From Manduca sexta (taxonomy: Eukaryota; Arthropoda; Insecta; Lepidoptera; Sphingidae): a stretch of DNA of 64,000 nt. The position numbers and the translations under genes are program-made. The DNA is taken from contig NC_051117.1 of the NCBI RefSeq assembly GCF_014839805.1, positions 7,006,001-7,070,000 on the forward strand, in the 5' to 3' direction. Positions 11,065-23,164 of this stretch are shown here, in pieces. Positions within the stretch are counted from its first letter, which is position 1; the number at the start of each line of letters is the position of its first letter. The notes below the pieces were generated by a model. It made no database searches, was not told the origin of the DNA, and saw only the letters and a list, made by a program, of their open reading frames with translations.

Positions 11065-12073
11065 TCTATACTATTATATAAAGCTGAAGAGTTTGTTTGT
11101 TTGTTTGTTTGTTTGAACGCGCTAATCTCAGGAACTACCGGGTCAAACTGAAAAATTCTTTTTGTGTTGGATAGCCTTTTGTTCGTGGAGTGCTATAGGC
11201 TATATATCATCACGCTATACCCAAAAGGAGCGGAGCAGTAATGGCTAATCTCAGGAACTACCAGTTCGAATTGAAAAAATATTTTTGTGTTGGATAGCCC
11301 TTTGTTCCTAAAGTGCTATAGACTATATATCATCACGCTATGACTAATAGGAGCGGAGTAGTAATGGCAAATCTCAGAAACTACCGGGTCAAACTGAAAA
11401 ATTATTTTTGTGTTGGTTAGCCTTTTGTTCGTGGAGTGCTATAGACTATATATCATCACGCTATACCCAAAAGGAGCGGAGCAGTAATGGCTAATCTCAG
11501 GAACTACCAGTTCGAACTGAAAAAATATTTTTGTGTTGGATAGCCCTTTGTTCCTAAAGTGCTATAGACTATATATCATCACGCTATGACTAATAGGAGC
11601 GGAGCAGTAATGGCTAATCTCAGGAACTACCGATTCGAACTGAAATATATGTTTGTGTTGAATAGCCCTTTGTTTGTGGAGTGCTCTAAGTTATATATCA
11701 TCACGCTATGACCAATAGAAACGGAGCAGTAATGAAACATGTTGCAAAAACGGGAACAATTTATTAGTTTTGAGAGCTTCCGTTGCGTGCGCTGCGTAAA
11801 CGGTTAAAGTTATGCAACAATGATGTATGACGGGATTGTTCCTCTTAAAAAGTTCTAAAAAATATATTATAAAACAAAGCCCCCCGCTGCATCTGTCTGC
11901 CTGAACGTGTTAAACTCAAAAACTACCCAACGTATTAAGATGAAATTTGGTATGGAGACAGTGTTAGACCCTGGGAAGAACATAGGCTCCCGGGAAACTA
12001 CTACTTTTTTTATAACGGAAAACTTTAGCCTGAAAAATTTTATAACGCGAGCGGAGCCGCGGGCAAAAGCTAG
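11065..12073 (+). mobile_element. Non-autonomous Helitron, 1009 bp
   Basis: Boundaries are exact: host A, then TCTATACTATTATATAAAGC at the 5' end; the 3' end has a CGCG...CCGCGG hairpin followed 8 bases later by CTAG and host T. It contains (GTTT)n, five 123-bp tandem units (11121-11735), and a 3' domain with GAACATAGGCTCCCGGGAAAC. A shorter relative is at 31076-31701. No Rep/helicase coding sequence, so it depends on an autonomous partner. Confidence 0.88.
11121..11735 (+). repeat. Five tandem 123-bp units in ABABC order
   Basis: Units start at 11121, 11244, 11367, 11490 and 11613, spaced exactly 123 bp. Each begins GCTAATCTCAGGAACTACC (or a close variant) and ends GGAGCGGAGCAGTAATG. Units 1 and 3 share CCGGGTCAAACTG and TATACCCAAAAGGAG; units 2 and 4 share CCAGTTCGAA and TATGACTAATAGGAG; unit 5 is a third type. 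Confidence 0.92.
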
Positions 12074-12156
12074 TTCACTAATAAAATTACAATAAAATAC
12101 CATTAGAATTTAGAAAAACTTAACAATTACATTATTTTTATTTAGTAAATAAATTA

Positions 12157-12644
12157 TCTATATATATAAAAATGAATTGCTGTTCGTTAGTCTCGCTAAA
12201 ACTCGAGAACGGCTGAACGGATTTATCTTATCTTGGTCTTGAATTATTCGTGGAGGTCTAGGGAAGATTTAAAAGGTGAGAAAAATTCGAATAATTGCCG
12301 GGAAAATCTTCAAAACAGCATTTTTCTATTTCCCATACAAACGTTTTCTAACTAATACGTAGAGTCAGTTTGAGCTTTATTGCTATTGTATAAAGTTCAC
12401 TGTTGTCTAAGCAATGTAGGTGTGTTCCTAACATCAAAGCAGTGTGCGTTGGAGCACAGAATATAATAATGTAATGTCGCGTTCTGAAACTCAACAAAAT
12501 TGATATCGCGGACCCGACTAAATTGAACAGTCACAAAATTTAATATATCATTAGTTATTTGGTTGGCTTCACGATATTATTTCTTTTGTTTTACTTTAAA
12601 ATGCATGTTTTCGTTATGGACAATTTTTGAGCTACTTTTGCATA
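12157..12644 (+). mobile_element. Helitron-like element, 3' end not found
   Basis: Begins A|TCTATATATATAAAAATG followed by GTTCGTTAGTCTCGCTAAAACTCGAGAACGGCTG, text typical of lepidopteran Helitron bodies. No hairpin-CTAG end is visible before the next element starts at 12645, so it is probably truncated. Confidence 0.6.
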
Positions 12645-13136
12645 TCTATACTTATAATAAATCTGTAGAGAGGTCAATTCTGTACATGAAATATATTTCC
12701 AAAATAACTGGGGGTGATTAGGGATCGATACTGATGCTAAAAATGCAATTAGTAAAATTTTTGTCTGTCTGTCTGTATAACCGTTATAGAAACAAAAACT
12801 ACTCGACGGATTTTAACTTAACTTGGTACAATTATTTTTCATACTCCTGAGCTGGTTATAGTATACTTTTCATCACGCTACAATTAATAGGAGCATAGCA
12901 GTGATGGAAAATGTTGGGAAAAAGGGGGGAAGTTACTCCATTTTTAAGCTTCCGTCATTTCGTGTGCAACCTTAATGGTTAAAAGTTCCTTCGATTTCAC
13001 CAGGATCCCATCATCAGACCCTGACCGGACAATCGGACCACCTGCATACCACCATAAATTAAAAAAACATCCCGACAAATTGAGCACCTTCTCCATTTTT
13101 GAAATCCACGCGGGCGAAGCTGCGGGCGGAAGCTAG
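12645..13136 (+). mobile_element. Non-autonomous Helitron, 492 bp
   Basis: Begins A|TCTATACTTATAATAAATCT and ends CACGCGGGCGAAGCTGCGGG, six bases later CTAG, then host T. Contains AACTACTCGACGGATTTTAAC-type body sequence and lacks coding capacity. Confidence 0.85.
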
Positions 13137-13339
13137 TTAATTTATAAAACTAAACTTCACTTATTAAATAAATATTATTATCATTATTACATTTTTTATA
13201 ACTTTTACAGTAGAACATTAATAGAATACATTTTTTTCATTTGAATTGATAATAATTGTAGTTTATTTTAGACATATTATATTAATAATTAATAATCTAA
13301 TCCTATCATGCATGACAATAAAATCTTGAAATCTAATAA

Positions 13340-14414
13340 TAACAAGAACCCCTCTCAGGTGAAGGCCTCCCCCAGAGCTTGCCACCTATCTCTGTCGCCA
13401 GCTAGTTGCATCCAGTCCCGGCCAGCTATGTGAATGATGTCGTCAGTCCATCGAGTTTGCGGTCTGCCTCTTCTTCTATTGCCTGCCGGTCCTGGCCATT
13501 CTGTGGTTTTTTTCGTCCATCTTTTGTCTGTTAATCTAGATACGTGCCCTGCCCACCTCCATTTTTGTTTCCGTGCATAATCTACGGCATCAATCACATT
13601 GGTTTTGTTGCGAATTTTGTTTATGTGGTATTCTTAACATTTTGTTTATTTTCATCATACTTCGCTCCATAGCCCTTTGACAAGTCTTTACTTTATTTTT
13701 TATTTTGTTTGTGAACTTCCAGGTTTGACATGCATACGTTAGCGAGGGTAGAAGGCATATATTCATTAACTGTCGCTTGAGTTTTATAGGAAATTTTCCC
13801 TTCAGCACTTCTTTGTAACACCAGAATTTGTTCCAGGTCTTTTGGATTCTTCTGTCTACTTCCTGTTCATTGTTTTTTGGGTTAAAAGAGATTTGTTTTC
13901 CCAAGTAAATATAACTATTTACATACTCTATTTGAACTTCTTCGAGGTTTATTGGTTTAGGGATGTTGTTAGTCATTACTTTAGTTTTATTTATATTTAT
14001 TTCCAAACCAACATCTCTGCTAGCCCTAAACAGAGTAGATATCATGTGTTGCATTTCTATATGATTTTCAGATAGAAGTACTATGTCATCGGCGTATCTT
14101 AAATGTAAGAGATACTTGCCTCTTATGTTGATACCCATGTTCTTCCAATTTAAACTGCTGATGACTGACTCGAGCACCGCTATAAAGAGTCTAGGTGAAA
14201 GAGGGTCACCTTGCCTGACTCCTCTTTTTATTTCTATGGGTGGTCCGGTACTCTCCAGTTGAACACTACTTATACTCCTTTCATATAGATTTTTTAGTAC
14301 ATTTATATAGCATTTATTTACATTTTGAGTTTGTAGAGTTTGCCATATAGATGAATGTGATATCGTATCAAAAGCTTTCTGATAATCAATGAAAGCGATG
14401 TAGAGTGGTCCCTA
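13340..14414 (-). pseudogene. RTE-type LINE reverse transcriptase, 5'-truncated, frameshifted
   Basis: The minus strand reads AFIDYQKAFDTISHSSIW, then GVRQGDPLSP, then LRYADDIVLL with the catalytic YADD, then the thumb region to about 13630. There a frameshift moves reading to a frame giving VIDAVDYARKQKWRWAGHVSR and a GRPQTRWTDDI block, ending in a stop at 13355. This order (fingers/palm, YADD, then the RWAGH and RPxTRWxDD tail) is that of RTE-clade LINE ORFs, whose enzyme reverse-transcribes element RNA at the nicked target. The endonuclease and the first RT motifs are missing because the copy stops at 14414. Not functional. Confidence 0.9.
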
Positions 14415-14423
14415 GCTAGTATA

Positions 14424-14518
14424 TGATATATATTCTCCCGCTATTTTTTTAATTTACTAGTATTTTTTGAGTTAGGTAGAGGCCGTAAACGAGCAAATCG
14501 GTCACGTATTATTAGCTA
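14424..14518 (+). repeat. Direct repeat bracketing transposon block (right copy)
   Basis: Same-orientation relative of 10929-11026 (TGATATATATTCTCCCG ... TTTTTTGAGTTAG ... CGGTCACGTATTATTAGCTA). The text TAGCTAGTATAT at 14415 also matches the end of the left copy. Confidence 0.7.
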
Positions 14519-14928
14519 TACACACTGTCAAAACCCGCAAAGGAAATACAATACAGATAATGTAAAGGAGGAAGAAGAGTAATATTTAAGGTAGCCTACT
14601 TATATTAGAATAGCAGAAAACGGATTTAAATAACATTAGTACATAGGTCTTGCTCTGAATTAACTTATTTAGTTCGCGAAGTTATTTGTTAATTAGTGAC
14701 TTATTAAAATATATATTAAGGTAAATACTATAATGACAAACAATACAGGTCTGTCTGTAAATAAATTTAATAGTGTTTATACCGCAAATACATATGTAAG
14801 TACCTATTATGATGAATATATTATGACAATGCATCTGCCCTGCCACAAATCACATTTCTCCGAAACGCCCAACTGATTCTATTGAAGTTTTACAGCATAA
14901 GCACGGAGCAAATGTTTTTGTTTGTTGA
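14519..14928. other. No gene recognised
   Basis: AT-rich DNA with no recognisable frame or repeat. Confidence 0.4.
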
Positions 14929-14929
14929 A

Positions 14930-15230
14930 GCTGTGATAGCCTACTTGGGTGTGGAACGGATTGCCGAGACGAATGTCCGCAGGTTCAAATCCCAAGGGCA
15001 CACACCTCTGAGTTTTCTGAAATTATGTGAATTATCACTTGCTTTAACGGTGCCAGAAAACATTATAAGCAAACCTGCATACCTGAGGAGTTCTCTATAG
15101 GAATTTTGAGGATGTGTCAAGTCTACCAATCCACACTAGGCCAGCGTAGTGGACTAAGGCCTAATCCCTCTCAGTAGTAGAGGAGGCCCGTGCTCAGCAG
15201 TGGCACAGTATATAACACAGGGCTGATATT
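14930..15230 (+). repeat. tRNA-derived SINE family A, full length
   Basis: Head GTGATAGCCTACTTGGGTGTGG (A box), GGTTCAAATCCCAAGGGC (B box), body through CCTGCATACCTGAGGAGTTC, and tail TATAACACAGGGCTGATATT then an ATT run. Confidence 0.9.
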
Positions 15231-15239
15231 ATTATAAAT

Positions 15240-16815
15240 GTTTTTCTTCTGTCATATTATCATACGTAACAGCTTTATTGTGAGTATGTTTTATGAACAT
15301 ATTATATGTAAGTCATTCTTTAAACTCTTTTAAAGGATTTTATATTTTTCGGTACGAGTCCACTTGGCTGTCAAAACCAAACAAATAAATATTTATAGAA
15401 AACACCAACGTCACACGTGCGACAAATAAGCTTGAAATAAAAATCTCTAATACTTTGGCTTATTCCATTTATTTATTAAAAGTACCTATTAAATTAACCC
15501 TCTTACATTAAAGATAAGAATAACGTAACAAGACGCCGGCAGCCATATTAAATCCAATAATAACACTAAATAAAACCGCATAATAAATTGCCACATCCTA
15601 CGTAACAACCGATAAGTAGGTACGTGACTTTGAAATGGCGGGCGCAGATTATAATTTCTCGTCTCAAAATCAGAAAGCGCGGCAAACTTACACCGGCTAT
15701 ATGCTTTTACCACGTTACAATGAAACTAAACATTCTGCGGGTTCATTCATTATCCATTGGCGGCTAAACAAGAGTCGGGAAAGAGAAAGTAAGAACACAA
15801 CAACCAATGAATCTGGATTACATACAACGAGACAATAAGGTTAGCAAACGAGCCCGGCGAAAATGTTGTTAAGTCAATGTGGGTCACTGCCGCGCATATA
15901 ACGGCCTGCGCTCGATGCCCGCCCGCGTAACGTTACGTGTGGTGGGAATTATTTGAATTTGGAACACAGTTTTTTTTTTCTTTCATCAGGCTGCCAGCTG
16001 CCATTGTTCTTTTACATTTTTATTGTGTACGGTTGGTACCGCGGTCCAGTTAAGCGGTGATTACATTTTGTGATGCTAGATTTTACCGCTATAATATTTG
16101 GGCCGTATTGTTTATGGATTACGTATTCTAAAAAGATATTTCTCATTTACGTTTCATGTACTATTAATGTTGGCATTAAATTGAATTTAATAATTATTTG
16201 TTTGTGTTTCCTTAATAAATTGCAACCAAGTTCCGAGTATTTTTATATCTAATTAACATTAAACACAATTTCAGCATATTTGTAATTTTTAACCCAAATT
16301 AAATTAAAGCATTCCATGTACGGCAAGTTTCCTGTTTACAACTTTACCTCTATCCCTGCATCGACTGCACCGCAACGGTTCGCCGTCCTCTTATTACAAA
16401 GTCCTAAACGTACATTTCCAGGAACATTTGCATACTTGTATAATAATTATTAATTAGTAACCGAATGACATGTTATGAAACGTTTTACCCCAATGTTACG
16501 GTGAGTCATTATTACCGTTGGGCAATAAATGAAAAAAAAACAACGACCCAATGGCCCGTAGACAACATAGGAAAGCATCACGCCTTTCCCTCTTCAAGGG
16601 TGGCAAGGGTTGTAAATTGGAACACCCATATTTCGCCAGTTATATTAGTTAACGACACTGCCCTGAAGAAAGTCGAAAACAGGAGGGCTTGGAAACAGCT
16701 TGACATCGACACCGTCAAAAGGTTTCAAGACGGACACAACCTACTGTAATGAAAAATACGATCAAAAAGAAGGAGAAATAACTTTTATGTTAGTTGTAAC
16801 AAGAGGCAATAAAAG
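15240..16815. other. No gene recognised
   Basis: Contains mixed AT-rich and moderately GC DNA. A 94-codon plus frame (16465-16749) includes RVVNWNTHIS and NRRAWKQLD but no known domain; it could be a chance frame or an old element. A GC patch at 15890-15945 (CCGCCCGCGTAACG) has no gene attached. Confidence 0.4.
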
Positions 16816-16819
16816 AAAA

Positions 16820-17012
16820 ACCCGATATAACATTGCCCAACCCGAGGATTAAACGCAAGACCTTGGAGCTACAGTTGTACCGCGTACATAATACACCATG
16901 GAGGTAGTCATAGAAAATAAACATATAGAAAACCCACAATGTAGAATATAGGTCTGCTCTAGTGGCACCTCTGCCTACCGCTTCGAGAATAAAGGCGTAA
17001 TGTGTTTGTTTA
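16820..17012. repeat. tRNA-like SINE fragments, head-to-head
   Basis: 16820-16911 is a reverse-oriented tRNA-like head (reverse complement has ACCTCCATGGTGTATTATG and the B-box-like GTTTAATCCTCGGGTTGGGC). 16915-17012 is plus-oriented tail text (GAGAATAAAGGCGTAATGTG) matching 29263-29280. Confidence 0.55.
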
Positions 17013-17109
17013 TAGATCAATATAAGAACTTCAGTAATTGGCCGCTGAAACTGATTGAATTAAATAAAAACTAAGATGGACCTTCATTAGCAGCAGAAGC
17101 CAAAACCAT

Positions 17110-17291
17110 TTTTAGAATTTTTGTCTATCCGTATGTTTGTACACGCATCCAAAAATTACTGCATGATATTGAATGCAGTTTTCATTGATATATAGCGAAA
17201 TCTAACTTAAAATATTGTCTCGATTTCATCCCGGGAAAATATAAAGCTGCAAAAACTATTTCACGCGGGCAGAACCGCGAGTAACACCTAG
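17110..17291 (+). mobile_element. Helitron 3' portion
   Basis: Ends TTTCACGCGGGCAGAACCGCG, then CTAG at 17288-17291 and host T. The body has ATCCCGGGAAAATATAAAGC, common to these elements. 5' end not resolved. Confidence 0.7.
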
Positions 17292-17785
17292 TTCACATTC
17301 AAATACATGATCGGTATATAACTTATGATCAGTGGTAAAATATGCAAAAGTTGCAAATATCCTATGCTCAATTAACTCGTACATTTACAAGTTTAGTTTA
17401 ACGGCGATCTGTCAGTAAACACCCACTGTATAGCAACTTTCCCTGGTTTCAGCTCTCGGTAGTGTGTTAGACGCTCAACCAGTCTTGGTACTTGGCTACC
17501 TGAGAGAGAGATGTTTTGTTCACGTGAAAAGTAAATAAGTTCAATTGTGTAAGAACAATGATGTGACAAAAGGTATGCATTTGTTTTTTATGCAAAGAAA
17601 TGATGCTAGCAACACAGCCGGATGATAATTAAAATGACTGACGACTAATCGTAGCAACACCACCTGTAACTACTTTAAATTACATTACATTGCAGTGCGG
17701 TCGCCACTCTGAGACAGTAGATTTTAAACAAGATATTTAACACTATACCTTCGTTTAAACTGAATAATAATTTCTGTAATAGTAG
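17292..17785. other. No gene recognised
   Basis: Unassigned AT-rich DNA. Confidence 0.4.
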
Positions 17786-17789
17786 GTAC

Positions 17790-17955
17790 TCACCAGTGGC
17801 CAAAGGTGAAAATTTCCGAAAGAAAATCCGACACAACATAGGTACTAATTTGCATAAATGCGGTCTACAAATCGTTCTGATTATAAGTGGACTACAGAAA
17901 TTCTACATAAAGATAAGCCAACAGGAATTGAGTTATAAGGACCCTTCGCCACTGG
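17790..17955. repeat. Dispersed repeat, GTACTAATATGCATAAATG family
   Basis: CCAGTGGCCAAAGGTG then TAGGTACTAATTTGCATAAATGCGG and CAAATCGTTCTGATTATAA, ending GACCCTTCGCCACTGG. These match 3078-3275 and 36820-36968. Confidence 0.7.
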
Positions 17956-19994
17956 TACTCAGGTATAAATAACATATAAGCTACAAAAGCGTATAATTAC
18001 TCTGACACGATACGTGCCAGGCACTAACAATAATGACAAACTACTCATAACAAAAGTATCAAGACTCTTCGTACGCAGTTCAGAGAATGCAGTAAATGCG
18101 CTGCGGCTTTCACTGCAGTCTGCGCCTTCCTACGGTCTAGACATTGGCGTAATTGATAAATTATTTTACACCAACCGAGACGAGACGTCGCGCCAACAGG
18201 GACCTTGTAACATGCAAATAGCAAAATTGCGATGACACAAATCGATTTGACAATTATATATCGATTATCGATAACATGCGGTAGTAGGTCGATTTCAATC
18301 CAAATCCTCTCGATAGTTAATATTTCTGACTTTCTTTTTCGTTCCTTTTTTAAATAGATTCAATAGTACGTTACAGATAATTCTACTGTCCGAACTGGAG
18401 TCCCGATGCAATATAAGTTAAGAAAATTTTATAAGACATAAATATGACGCAAATAAATAATTAGAATGATTAATTATTATTTGACTAAAATATACATACA
18501 AATTATTTATAAACACAGGTCGACGGCAAAAAGATTATCTCTCATCTTAAAAAAAGACATAGACAAAAATGATGTTTAACAAATACATGAATTTCGACCG
18601 AATTTTATTAATAAAATCTATTGAATATCATTTATTAACATCAGCTAATAGTTGTCGCCTATTGGTATAATAAATCGATAAGCGGTATTTGACATAATTT
18701 ACGAAAACATAGTTGACTCCGCTCTCTCCATTCGCCTGTCTGTTAGCCGAAATAGTATTCTTACAATGACCTAGACCGAGCGATCGCGAATGTTAGGCCA
18801 TTGCCAGTGTCGCGATGACTATTCCGCGTCTTATGCACCGAACATGCATAAGATTTTTCTGTAGAACTCATGCAACAGATTATATTTACGGAATATTTTT
18901 AATGAGATAAATATTTATTTCGGATGAGTAACGTTTTGTGTTGATAGACAAAGACGGGGATAGTTAGTTTTGAAATAATCTTTTTGTGTACAATACTTCT
19001 CGAAATGACATACGCGCCATCCATGGGAGGGGGGTCTAAGTATATGCACGTGCACCCCCCTGCCCAAAAATAAATAAAAAAAAATACAAGTTACTGAATA
19101 AATCTGCAACAATGGGATCTATCGTCCACAGAGGTTTTTTTATGATAAAGCATTTTCAAAAATCCGCGCCATTTGTATTTAAAAAAAATATGATATTATT
19201 GTGCAGTACAGTGCGTAGGTCTGTACCTCCCTAAAACTAATCTTGGCGGCGCCCATGACGCCATCACTAGTAATCCTGTGCTCAACATTATCATTATTAA
19301 AGCACACAGCCATTATCTGTGGCCCGTAAATATCAAATGCACTCTATCAAATAGTTTCTTCTCAAAACTAACAGTTCAATCCATCCATCAAGTTCCGCAA
19401 CGTAGTTCCTGACATTACGAACAAGTTACATTTCTTTATTCATTATAAAAAGAAACATAATTTCCTATGTTTGCGAAGAATTTTTTCCGCTCATGTAATA
19501 TTACCGTAAAAGTTTTACAACCGACTTTCCGCCGCGTAACTGGCATTGGCATTGCGTGCGTAAGCGCAACAGCGTTACAACACACACAGACACAAATTGT
19601 GCCTCACACACACAAGATGCGTGCGTACGATATGAAGAGACGTACACACAGCGCATGTGTGAGTAAAGAAAGGTGTTTTGCTAGGTGAAATGGGCACAGA
19701 CACGTTTGACGTTGTAAACGGAACGTTTTGACCGACGATTAATAGTTAATAATTATTTATCGATTGGTCGTTTTCGGGGGTATTTCCGATTGTTAGCGTT
19801 TTGACCTCTATAACGAATGTCAATGTCGGCGCATTACGAACGAATGAAAGTTATGTGACTTTTAAATTTTTCCTTGCATTCGGTATACTTACTAGTGGCG
19901 TTGTTAATTCAATGAATTGAAACAGTTTATGTGAACCTGTAAATTGTTATAATTTTTATATTCCCCCAATATTAACTCAACAGTTCCCAAAGCA
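17956..19994. other. No gene recognised
   Basis: Several short frames but none conserved. TATCGATA at 18266-18273 matches the DREF core. A CA-rich tract at 19578-19660 is a loose microsatellite. Confidence 0.4.
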
Positions 19995-20040
19995 GTTCTC
20001 ACCAGAGAAGAACGGGCAAGAAGTGCGTGATACAGAGATA
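19995..20040 (-). repeat. Short dispersed repeat fragment
   Basis: AAGCAGTTCTCACCAGAGAAG then AACGGGCAAGAA is the reverse complement of text at 41885-41915, and similar to 47265-47295. Confidence 0.55.
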
Positions 20041-20154
20041 TTTCTTTAGAGCAGTTCATTAAGTTATAGTCGTTTCACAATTATCAAGTACTTAAATGTT
20101 ATTTCAGTATGATGAGCGGTTCGTTACCACACAGAGCTTTACGAATGTTCTAAA

Positions 20155-20240
20155 TGGTGTTGCCATTCTTTATAGGCAGCCTAACGCTTACCATCAAGCG
20201 ACTTGACTTCCTCGTCTCGTCATTTAGTTGTTTAAAAAAA
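20155..20240 (+). repeat. SINE family C fragment
   Basis: TTATAGGCAGCCTAACGC then TTACCATCAAGCGACTTGAC and CTCGTCTCGTCATT match the 3' part of a family seen complete near 27520, 43500 and 61275. Confidence 0.6.
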
Positions 20241-21285
20241 AAGACTTCGTATGGGGACGGATGCTTGCCTCATAGGAAGTGGGCAGAAATGAGCCCTGAT
20301 TGAAAGAAACGAGTTGTCCGGCTAATTAGGCGCAAAATATGACAGCTGGCATAATGAGTTGTCCGCACCAAGTTTTACAAGCTTTTATAACGCCAAAGTT
20401 GACTGGCACTTCATTTTCAGAGTAAATATTTTTATCATGCATAATTTACATAAACTTTCTGATTATAATTTTCATTACTTATCTAGTTAAATGTGTTATA
20501 TTAGTTTATCTTCATAAACTTAATACTACAATCCAAATCAATTTATTTGATTTGGCTGTATCGTTTATACGACAATTCTGCCAATGTCAAGTTTGCCAAA
20601 CTTAATAAAAAAAAATACTGTATGACTCTGAGTTATCATTAATCATACGGCAATAACAAAATAATGACGTCACAATTTATAATTGTCATTCACATATTAA
20701 AAAGGCGAACATAGACAATACCGGGCAACTGTCACTCATTCAAATTTCAAAATGGAATCGTTCTATTTTCAAAAAGTAAATTCCGCGTCAAGTTTGCCCT
20801 ATACATTTTATTTGTCAAACGCCGTCGAGAGCCGCCGGCGGTGAAAGGGCGCAACTGTTTCCGCCGTCTAGTCCTCGTCCCTTGACCCTAGCATCGATTG
20901 CTTTTACTTGAACCTACGTCTGCGTGCCAATACAATTGTAAGTCGAGATGTTATCTCAGTTCGTTGTTAGGGTTGACACATTTTCTGGATTCGAGCATTT
21001 AACTGACGATTATTTTTTTAATAAATGATCTATGAATTAATTATAAAGTTGAATATATGAACCAGATGTATTTCATCGAGTTCCTCAGTTGAATTATCTA
21101 GAGATATAAATTGTACGTGACTGTAGATTAACCATTGTAGGTACAATAACTCGCCATAGCAACACCTTCCGAAGTGATGAATCCTTCTTCGGTATGAACC
21201 GGTGTACAACCAAAGAGAAAACACAAATTGTGGTGACCTTCAAACGACACAGTTGGTATTTATTTGTAAATCCTCCTTCCTTAAA
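20241..21285. other. No gene recognised; CpG-rich patch at 20815-20900
   Basis: 20815-20900 (ACGCCGTCGAGAGCCGCCGGC) is a CpG-rich patch that might be promoter-associated. No coding exon detected on either strand. Confidence 0.4.
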
Positions 21286-21289
21286 TCCT

Positions 21290-21470
21290 TACATATTATA
21301 AAACAAATTCCCCTGTCGCGTCTGTCGGAACGCGGTAAACTCAAAAACTACCGAACGGATTTCGATGTTAGTATAGTTTGTAACCTTGGCAAAAACATGT
21401 ACTTTTTATTCCGAGAAAATGTAAAGAGGTACTTTTATCCTGGAAAAACTCAGTCCAAGGCAACGAACCA
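21290..21470 (+). mobile_element. Helitron-like internal remnant
   Basis: ACAAATTCCCCTGTCGCG, AAACTCAAAAACTACCGAACGG and the TTTTATTCCGAGAAAA block match bodies of the Helitrons here, but neither terminus is found. Confidence 0.5.
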
Positions 21471-21553
21471 CTCTCACCAAAGCTGTATTAGTATAAAACT
21501 TACAGGTTCACTGAAACCACACAGCTACGACTGGTCCCGGAACGCAAATGGTG

Positions 21554-21740
21554 ATGGCCGGAGTAACTAGTGCACCAACTTTCCGCCGTGTGTATACCAT
21601 CCCATGGTGTGACAGCGAGCCTATCGCCATATCAGGCACAAATGCCAGTCTCCTTGCTGATACTAAGTATAGAACCCTATATCACTTTGCCCGACCTAGG
21701 GATCGAACCCATGACCTCAGCAGTCATACCATGAACTACG
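21554..21740 (-). repeat. tRNA-derived SINE family B
   Basis: Reverse-oriented. GATCGAACCCATGACC is the reversed B box, CATGAACTACGTC the reversed A-box region, and CGAGCCTATCGCCATATCAG the shared body. Confidence 0.8.
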
Positions 21741-22049
21741 TCATCGATTCACTCAAAATTTAAGATACAATATTCAAATCTTCCATAATTTCATAGAATT
21801 TCAAACTTTAAATCCATAAACGATTAGAAATATTTCATACTACCGTTCAAGTACATTGTAGAGATCTATAACATCGCTATAAGCGAGCATAACACTTGCA
21901 TAAACCCAACGTGACCCAGAACTTGAGAGAAAGGTCTAGGTATCCCCCCTCCTCCCACTGCAATTACCGGCTGCATCTCAATACGCGAACGTCTAGGATA
22001 TGACGAGAGCTGTTAATAATGTAAGGTGAGTTTAATGATTAATTATAAC

Positions 22050-22250
22050 TATTTATAAATCCGACTTCATATAATATCATAAAAGTTTGTAAGGGAAGTA
22101 AAAGCTGAACTGATTTTGAGAAAAATGTATATAAAATTTGACCGTGTCCTCAATTAACATTTATGGGGTACTTTTCCCGAAAACATACCTAGTGAGACTT
22201 TTATTTTGGGATTGGTTTTTCACGCGAGCGAAGCAGCGTGCAAAACATAG
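22050..22250 (+). mobile_element. Helitron 3' portion, terminal CTAG degraded
   Basis: Ends TCACGCGAGCGAAGCAGCG then CATAG followed by T; the hairpin is recognisable but the canonical CTAG reads ATAG. Confidence 0.5.
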
Positions 22251-22259
22251 TAATAAGTA

Positions 22260-22620
22260 ATTAATTTATTATAATGTAACGAGACCGGTGAAGGCCAACC
22301 CAATTTTAAAATGTTCATAAAATCATTTCATAAAAAAATACAAAGAAATACCTTTGATTAAAATGCAGCATATATTATCATAAAATTTTATAATAAAAAA
22401 AAACGTACGCTTTTGCACTACAACACAAAAAAATAACACAAACATGAATGGTTGACCTTGTAAGGTCCCGAACTTTCTTCGGTCACTACTTTATACTTAA
22501 TCAGCCTTTATTTCGCGGCCAAATACAGTTATCGCTACCATTAATAAATATTAACACAGGGCTGAGATATACAACCACTTAATACATATTTAAACCAACC
22601 CTGTGTTGAATTATTTAAAT
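22260..22620. repeat. Dispersed repeat and small inverted repeat
   Basis: 22390-22490 matches 5600-5700 in reverse. 22551-22611 contains AACACAGGG and its complement CCCTGTGTT about 45 bp apart, a small possible MITE. Confidence 0.4.
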
Positions 22621-23160
22621 TTCTTGCTTAGTACAGGCTTCTTTTTCTTATATTGGAAAATAATTAGGCTTTTAGAAATGATTAAGCGCCTACTTGGAAT
22701 AGCGAACTGGCATTTTTAAATATTTATTTTTATATCCTGTCACATGGCTCGCTTCTCTTTGATATCGGACCATTGTCTTACTAGTCTTCGACACTGACTG
22801 TATTATTTTATTTACACTAAATTGTATTTATAGTTTAGAAAATTGTAGCATTATTTTCATAATTTTCAATCAACATCTAGTTCTTTTGAAGGGCTTTTTG
22901 TGGTATTTTTAATTCTTGTAGTAGTAATGTAGTTATGTAGACTACGCATTGTTTTCCTTAACTCTAAAAGCGATGGATGTAAGAATTAATAAATCTGCGT
23001 AATTATGAAAAATAATTGGCGTGTTCAGAGATCAAAATAGTTTTAGGTCCATTGAGGATAAATTCCAAGGCAGGAGGGCTTCCCCTGGCCCCGTCCAGAA
23101 GAATGCTAAGAGGAAATGAAATTTTAATATTCATTATAATATTTAAAATTAAACACGTTT
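22621..23160. other. No gene recognised
   Basis: Unassigned AT-rich DNA. Confidence 0.4.
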
Positions 23161-23164
23161 AATT

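Noticed and set aside
11121..11735. CRISPR-like regular repeats
   Set aside because: The 123-bp units are directly adjacent without spacers, in a Helitron of an insect genome.
13842..14075. 77-codon plus-strand frame
   Set aside because: Opposite strand of the RTE reverse transcriptase.
18266..18273. DREF site TATCGATA
   Set aside because: A single 8-bp palindrome in AT-rich DNA is expected by chance.
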